Of a DNA stretch of 64,000 nt, positions 60,101-64,000 are shown one piece after another. A program made the position numbers and the translations under genes. The DNA is taken from positions 372,001 through 436,000 of the forward strand of contig NZ_RPHB01000005.1 in the NCBI RefSeq assembly GCF_019343195.1, given 5' to 3'. Each line of letters opens with the position of its first letter. The first letter of the stretch is position 1. This DNA comes from Arthrospiribacter ruber (GTDB taxonomy: Bacteria > Bacteroidota > Bacteroidia > Cytophagales > Cyclobacteriaceae). Under the pieces are notes generated by a model. The model was not told the DNA's origin. It saw nothing but the letters and a program-made list of their open reading frames with translations, and made no database searches.

Positions 60101-61532
60101 CCTAACGGGCCGCAATTTTTGGTCAGTGATCACCTGTGAAATCATTGAGGTACCGGCAAATTTTATTCCCACATTAGAAGCCGGCATTAACTTATATAAA
60201 GAAGGCCCCTCCAGAGAACAACTCCATAAGGCTGTTACAGATTGTATCGATAAGGGAATTCCATTCGATCTTGAAGTGACATTGATCACATTTACAGGCA
60301 AAGAAAAATGGGTAAGGGTAATAGGAAAAGCAGAAAGAGAGGCCGGACAAATTGTTAAAATCTCGGGAAGTATTCAGGATATTTCTGAAAGGAAAGTTGC
60401 GGAATTAGAATTGGTCAAATCCAATGAGCGCTTTGAAAAAGCCTCCATGGCTACCAATGATGCCATTTGGGATTATGATGTCAAAACTGATTCACTTTAC
60501 TGGACTGAGGGATATAGGGTTCTTTTTGGATATGATCCCCAAGTGGAAAATTCGATGCTAAGTGGTTGGATTGAAAAAATCCATCCAAGAGACATACTAA
60601 GAGTGTCCAACAGTTGGGAAGAAATCCTTAAGGACACTTCATCAGAGTTTTGGAAAGAAGAATACCGATACCTAAAGGCCGATGGTACATACGCAAATGT
60701 AGAGGATAGAGGCTTGATAGTAAGGGATGAAAAAGGCGAAGCAGTCCGTATTGTAGGTGCCATGTCAGACATCACCCATAGAAAGGAATACGAGGCATCC
60801 CTTCAGCGTCTCAACAGAGACCTGAAGAAGCAAGCAAAGGCATTGGAAATATCAAATGCTGAACTGGAGCAGTTTGCTTATGTGGCTTCCCACGATTTAC
60901 AGGAACCTCTCCGAATGGTCAGTTCATTTTTATTGCAATTGGAAAAAAAATACGGCAACAAACTCGATGAAAAAGCCAAACAATACATACATTTTGCTGT
61001 GGATGGGGCAAAAAGAATGAGGCAGATCATTCTGGATCTATTGGATTTTTCCAGAGTAGGAAAAAACGAAGGAGATCAGGTCATGATAGATCTCAATGAA
61101 GTGGTGGAAGAAGCACTGCTCATGCACCGAAAAAGCATAGAAGAGAAAAAAGCCCAAATCCATATAGACCATCTTCCTAAACTAAAAGGCTACAAAACTC
61201 CCTTCTTTCAGTTGTTTTATAACTTGATCAATAATGCTTTCAAATATTCAAATGATAACATTCCTCTCCAACTGTCCATAAAAGTAAAAGAACTCGATGA
61301 TTGCTGGGAGTTTTCTGTTCAGGACAATGGAATTGGGATCGAAAAAGAATATTTTGACCGAATTTTCATTATTTTCCAGAGACTACATGGCAAGGACCAA
61401 TACGGAGGCACCGGAATGGGCCTTAGTATAGTCAAGAAGCTGGTGGAGAATTTCAATGGTGAAGTCCGTGTAGAGTCCGAATATGGCAAGGGCAGTACCT
61501 TCTATTTCTCCCATCCAAAAAACAATACATGA
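57141..61532 (+). CDS. Multi-PAS histidine kinase with a decayed CheB-like N-terminal domain
   Basis: 1463 residues, no membrane segment, probably cytoplasmic. Residues about 10-180 align by pattern to a CheB methylesterase domain (TFIHYSKGRLSDLIDLVVSL at the Ser loop, IPKKGTVYYS, LAVVLRGHTKKLIPKLSFLK, SIQTDLADAILERSEI), but the His and Asp of the active site are missing. About seven PAS domains follow (roughly 195-680 and 862-1210) with a GAF-like domain between (690-855). A coiled coil leads to the phosphoacceptor domain ASHDLQEPLRM (His1251) and the ATPase domain (NNAFKYSND, DNGIGIE, GGTGMGLSI). The gene overlaps the next kinase by four bases (ATGA) and a receiver gene follows, forming a signalling operon. 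Confidence 0.9.
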   Translation: MARWSQDTSFITFIHYSKGRLSDLIDLVVSLKKCKNQYFFLNQPISSSEQTNLSKNLGDAGELDFQPFNHDSIPKKGTVYYSLKSTSDSPHLTLPSEKFIHEVEKNQILKNIKILAVVLRGHTKKLIPKLSFLKTKNAYILAEEAGEEAFEDNLSIQTDLADAILERSEISNHLKKIFQGKFKTPIFSKLDSNFTQELIDNLQGVFFVFDQNGKMLLWNKKVNEVTGNSDEEIAVMDATSCFPENERKKVTSEIQIALLHGQSSLEANILHKNGTLKPHFFKASFIHFQNQPCLYGVGVDLTEQKQNLFEISMMLNNTDEAFLLIDRSLKIISSNKRFQEQYREFFGKNVVKFDSILNYTNPAKRTQLAEMYHQVLEGETFVTETQVTNKQGKSLIYEFTHKPAKNEIGDILGIFLSAKDVTFERKAKRQIQESEKKFKTLVQEGSDLIAVVDFEGKYKFISPNHETYLGFTTEEMVELTAFDLIHPDDITRVKSKFQILSQTKRVTSHPYRVKHKAFGYRWIQSTATNLFEDPNIGGILVNSTDITDLVFTQKELEKSNELFHFIQKATKEAIFDWDIINDDFTWGEGFEKLFGHDYKNRVFRIADWLALIHPADANKEEARWNAFMERSDQVQWTNEFRFLDSKGTYQFVEEVAYLVRDKEGNPIRMIGSLREQSHKKVALIKNNFLAEIGQFFKDGYKTKSILEKVLNYIVEMSESTLGEIWLVNHSRESIKLFTFYDGNDSLKSFYHQTGTKLEFSSGEGLPGLVWQNKCNYKWQVKSGTTEFKRIDALKVLKVTQITSIPLFNNNEIIGVILLGNKNKASQEFYYQVYFSHLEYYLGAEIIRKQQQEELTEFFINSPDILAIADSSGYFRKVNPSFCKLLGFSDKELTEKPFVDFLHPDDLNTTNKEYRETISGLRQADNFVNRYRTFKGDYKWISWKSSKLFGDDGVAYAFGRDVTDRVKLNLLLEDSNRLAKLGSWEVDLLTGRNFWSVITCEIIEVPANFIPTLEAGINLYKEGPSREQLHKAVTDCIDKGIPFDLEVTLITFTGKEKWVRVIGKAEREAGQIVKISGSIQDISERKVAELELVKSNERFEKASMATNDAIWDYDVKTDSLYWTEGYRVLFGYDPQVENSMLSGWIEKIHPRDILRVSNSWEEILKDTSSEFWKEEYRYLKADGTYANVEDRGLIVRDEKGEAVRIVGAMSDITHRKEYEASLQRLNRDLKKQAKALEISNAELEQFAYVASHDLQEPLRMVSSFLLQLEKKYGNKLDEKAKQYIHFAVDGAKRMRQIILDLLDFSRVGKNEGDQVMIDLNEVVEEALLMHRKSIEEKKAQIHIDHLPKLKGYKTPFFQLFYNLINNAFKYSNDNIPLQLSIKVKELDDCWEFSVQDNGIGIEKEYFDRIFIIFQRLHGKDQYGGTGMGLSIVKKLVENFNGEVRVESEYGKGSTFYFSHPKNNT

Positions 61533-62878
61533 ACATTTGGAAAAGATATACCGGACTGATCAAAAGAAACCTGGGCGTTCAATCAGAGGGATGGGATACT
61601 ACTTTACAATGGAGATCGGTTCTGACCTATTATTCATTGGTTTTTATTATTCCGCTTTCATTGATTGCCTATATTCCGGGGGTGTTTTTCGCCATACAGG
61701 AGAATTATCCCAGTGTCGTTCTCATTGACAGCATAGCTTTAAGCTTGGTCTTACTTTCAGGTTTTTCACCTCGGATTTCACTTGCTGCCAGAAATTTCAT
61801 GTTTATAGCTGCGCTCTACACTGTAGGGGTTGGACTACTCTTTATCATTGGGCTTTCAGGGCCGGGATTTTTGTATATGTTGGCGGCATCGGTTTTTTGC
61901 ACCATTATTTTCCCCGTAAAGTATGCATATTACCCTGCCTTTATCAACTTGCTGATTTCTGTAATTTTCGCCTTTCTCATCACTTTAGAGATAATGATTT
62001 GGAAAGATGAGCCCATCCACAATATTCCACAGTTTATCACTGTAGCTTCAAACCTTGTATTTCTTGGCTTTTTTATATCTGCATTATTCCCAAAGGTTTT
62101 TGACCTTTTAGAAAAATCCATCAATAATGAAAGAAAATTAAAAACGACTTTAGATCAAAAAAACGCCGACTTGGAGAAAGCACTTAAAGTGGTGGAAAAT
62201 AAACATGCCGAATTGGAAACATTTGCGTATTCTGCCTCACATGATCTGCAGGAACCTTTGAGGATGATTACAGGATTTTTGAGGCAGCTCGAAAAGCACA
62301 ATTATGAGCAATTGGATGAAAAAGGGAAGCAATACATCTATTTTGCTAGTGACGGAGCCGCAAGGATGAAAGAAATGATTACCGGTCTTTTGGAATACTC
62401 AAGAGTAGGAAGATTTGATGGAAAGAAATCCATAATAGATGTAGGTATGCTGGTAAAAGAATCTGTGAAAATATTCAATGAATCTATCCATGAAAAAAAT
62501 GCTGAAGTCATCATACATCCACTTCCGGTAGTTGAAAGTTATGCGGTTCCGCTTTCTCAGATTTTCCACAATCTTATAGGCAATGCGCTCAAGTACAGGC
62601 ATCCCGAAAGAACTCCAAGGATTGAAGTTTCCTGCGCAGAATCCGAAGACTCCTGGATCTTTTCTGTGAAAGATAATGGAATAGGAATCAGACCAGAGGA
62701 CCAATCCAGAATTTTCAATCTTTTCCAAAAACTACATCACAAAAAAGATTTTGAAGGACAAGGAATAGGTCTGGCTATTGTAAAAAAATGTGTGGAAAAC
62801 CTGGGCGGCAAAATAATTTTGGAGTCAGATGTCCGAAATGGGACTAATTTTTCTTTTTCTTTAACTAAAAATCTGTGA
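61529..62878 (+). CDS. Membrane histidine kinase
   Basis: 449 residues. Six or so hydrophobic segments fill residues about 28-195 (for example SLVFIIPLSLIAYIPGVFF and FIAALYTVGVGLLFIIGL), followed by a coiled coil (about 205-230). The phosphoacceptor His238 is in SASHDLQEPLRM and the ATPase domain has NALKYRHPE, DNGIGIR and GQGIGLAI. Its HisKA region is close in sequence to that of the upstream 1463-residue kinase, so duplication is likely. It overlaps that gene by four bases and is 22 bases before the response-regulator gene. Confidence 0.94.
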   Translation: MNIWKRYTGLIKRNLGVQSEGWDTTLQWRSVLTYYSLVFIIPLSLIAYIPGVFFAIQENYPSVVLIDSIALSLVLLSGFSPRISLAARNFMFIAALYTVGVGLLFIIGLSGPGFLYMLAASVFCTIIFPVKYAYYPAFINLLISVIFAFLITLEIMIWKDEPIHNIPQFITVASNLVFLGFFISALFPKVFDLLEKSINNERKLKTTLDQKNADLEKALKVVENKHAELETFAYSASHDLQEPLRMITGFLRQLEKHNYEQLDEKGKQYIYFASDGAARMKEMITGLLEYSRVGRFDGKKSIIDVGMLVKESVKIFNESIHEKNAEVIIHPLPVVESYAVPLSQIFHNLIGNALKYRHPERTPRIEVSCAESEDSWIFSVKDNGIGIRPEDQSRIFNLFQKLHHKKDFEGQGIGLAIVKKCVENLGGKIILESDVRNGTNFSFSLTKNL

Positions 62879-62900
62879 TATTGTAAAAAAACGTCTCCGA

Positions 62901-63302
62901 ATGAAAGACATGATTGTCCACATTTTATTGGCCGAAGACAATGATGGTGATATTCTGCTGACTTCGGAATTGATAGAGGAAAGTCCTTATCAATGTCCCC
63001 TCACAGTAGTCAAAGATGGTGCGGCTGCAGTTGATTACTTGTTTAAAAAAGGTCCTTATAAAAATGCCCAAGTTCCCGACGTGATTTTTCTGGATATCAA
63101 TATGCCCAAAAGAAGCGGATTGGAGGTGCTCAAGGCCGTAAAAAATGATCCGAAGTTGATGCATATTCCAACAGCCATTCTCACCACATCATCCTCCACC
63201 AAAGATAAAATGGATGCACAAAAGTTGTCGGCAGATTTTTACTTTACCAAACCTCTCGAAGTCATAGACCTTGAAAAGGTAATCAAAAGCATCCGGAAGT
63301 AA
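62901..63302 (+). CDS. Stand-alone response regulator (Rcp1-like receiver)
   Basis: 133 residues, receiver domain only. LLAEDNDGDILLTSELIEES has the paired acidic residues and Asn-Asp-Gly-Asp typical of Rcp1-type regulators; phosphoacceptor Asp65 is in IFLDINMPKRSG, followed by ILTTSSSTKD and the conserved Lys in FYFTKPLE. No output domain. It can receive phosphate from either kinase of the operon and must act through protein contacts. The alternative start is the next Met (MIVHILLAED). Confidence 0.94.
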   Translation: MKDMIVHILLAEDNDGDILLTSELIEESPYQCPLTVVKDGAAAVDYLFKKGPYKNAQVPDVIFLDINMPKRSGLEVLKAVKNDPKLMHIPTAILTTSSSTKDKMDAQKLSADFYFTKPLEVIDLEKVIKSIRK

Positions 63303-63324
63303 GCTGTCGTCTATCGGTAAAGCA

Positions 63325-64000
63325 ATGCAATCCCAAAAAAGTACGCCTCCATATATCCTCTTCACTATCGTCATTTCCCAGTTCCTGTGTACTTCTCTTT
63401 GGTTTGCCGGAAACGCCATTTTACCTGAATTGGTGGCCAATTTCGGTCTAGCCCCAAGCTATCTGGGACACCTTACATCCGCTGTTCAGCTTGGTTTCAT
63501 AAGCGGTACATTGCTCTTTGCCATCCTGACGCTGGCAGACCGATTTCCTCCTTCTTCTTTGTTCTTTTTATGCTCTGTTCTGGCCTCTGTCTGTAATTTC
63601 ATTCTAAGTCTTGATACCCTTAATGCTATCACAGCTTTGACATCAAGGTTTGGTACTGGGTTTTTCCTAGCAGGAATCTATCCGGTAGGAATGAAAATCG
63701 CATCAGACTACTACCAAAAAGGCTTGGGAAAATCACTTGGATTATTGGTAGGGGCATTGGTAATGGGCACAGCTTTCCCACATTTCATCCGGTCATTTAC
63801 TGCGGGACTAGAGTGGCATTACGTCGTCTACCTTACCAGTTTGGGTTCACTTATCGGGGGAACCTGTATGCTATTGTTTGTTCCCAATGGCCCCTATCGG
63901 AGCCCTTCCAAAGAATTCGATTTCAGTTTATTTATGACAGTATTCAAGGAATACAATTTCAGAAAAGCTGCTTTCGGCTATTTTGGACATATGTGGGAAT
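63325..64000 (+). CDS. Major facilitator superfamily transporter, partial
   Basis: Read from ATG at 63325 to the window end (225 complete residues; the gene continues). MQSQKSTPPYILFTIVISQF opens the first membrane helix, followed by five more (e.g. LTSAVQLGFISGTLLFAILT, FGTGFFLAGIYPVGMKIASD). The loop motif TLADRFPPSSL and the helix-four RFGTGFFLAG fit the MFS fold. Substrate unknown. It is 22 bases after the response-regulator stop and may be co-transcribed with the signalling genes. Confidence 0.85.
   Translation, partial: MQSQKSTPPYILFTIVISQFLCTSLWFAGNAILPELVANFGLAPSYLGHLTSAVQLGFISGTLLFAILTLADRFPPSSLFFLCSVLASVCNFILSLDTLNAITALTSRFGTGFFLAGIYPVGMKIASDYYQKGLGKSLGLLVGALVMGTAFPHFIRSFTAGLEWHYVVYLTSLGSLIGGTCMLLFVPNGPYRSPSKEFDFSLFMTVFKEYNFRKAAFGYFGHMWE

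Noticed and set aside
63189-63440. 83-codon minus-strand frame at the response regulator/MFS junction
   Set aside because: Antisense to both genes; the MFS reading frame from 63325 accounts for this region.

Overview
The window looks like chromosomal DNA of a Bacteroidota bacterium, most likely order Cytophagales, family Cyclobacteriaceae. The signs are a SusC/SusD outer-membrane pair, many lipoproteins, a VPS10/BNR-repeat 'glycosyl hydrolase', start codons mostly without Shine-Dalgarno sequences, and phylum-type promoters (TTG, 19 bp, TAnnTTTG) in front of both stable-RNA genes. No phage, integrase, transposase or CRISPR array is visible. Gene content is mostly chromosomal housekeeping and accessory metabolism. 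Small non-coding repeats fill several intergenic gaps.

Layout. 1-9.9 kb: a left-truncated AlkB-type repair oxygenase, a small membrane protein, a Dabb lipoprotein, a penicillin-acylase lipoprotein, rhodanese, a sterol-desaturase-family pair, dinB-pabB and a YceI lipoprotein, with two MITE-like non-coding elements. 10-16 kb: a gamma-carbonic-anhydrase-like protein, then the most interesting locus, five co-directional genes: alpha/beta hydrolase, ATP-grasp ligase, GCS2 (YbdK-type) carboxylate-amine ligase, class I glutamine-amidotransferase-like protein and a divergent ATP-grasp-like protein. They end at a strong terminator. Two or three amide-forming enzymes next to an amidotransferase/hydrolase suggest synthesis of an unknown peptide-like metabolite or a peptide tag. 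16-22 kb: SRP RNA, transaldolase, ftsE with a small conserved partner, an S41 protease lipoprotein, GNAT, an initiating sugar transferase, a YiaK-like dehydrogenase and tRNA-Pro(UGG).

22.6-33.6 kb: a probable peptide-scavenging locus on the minus strand: TonB receptor SusC, SusD lipoprotein, S10 serine carboxypeptidase, Tat lipoprotein M24 aminopeptidase and a large VPS10/BNR exoprotein. 34-38 kb: an SDR, cinA and an orphan 2-oxo-acid dehydrogenase E2. 38-46 kb (minus): hisH-hisA-hisF-hisIE, then OsmC, a 79-residue protein, a Cache-domain lipoprotein and a hybrid histidine kinase, tightly spaced from hisIE onward. The his genes are separated by two related copies of a non-coding repeat. 46-54 kb: an epimerase, a secreted methyltransferase beside a membrane protein, a DUF1905 protein, a ketodeoxy-sugar-acid dehydratase-like FAH protein, a DUF1328 mini-protein, and a translationally coupled ThDP-enzyme/aldehyde dehydrogenase pair. 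54-64 kb: a double iron-sulfur protein, a secreted amidase, a YdeI-type protein, and a signalling operon of two histidine kinases (one with a decayed CheB-like N-terminus and about seven PAS domains) plus a stand-alone response regulator, followed by a right-truncated MFS transporter.

Starts were moved downstream of the longest open frame where a signal peptide, a family N-terminus or an RNA gene called for it (Dabb lipoprotein, pabB, ATP-grasp, amidotransferase, transaldolase, S41, Cache lipoprotein, 79-aa protein, methyltransferase, DUF1905, aldehyde dehydrogenase). All functional calls come from reading motifs by eye; no database search was run.
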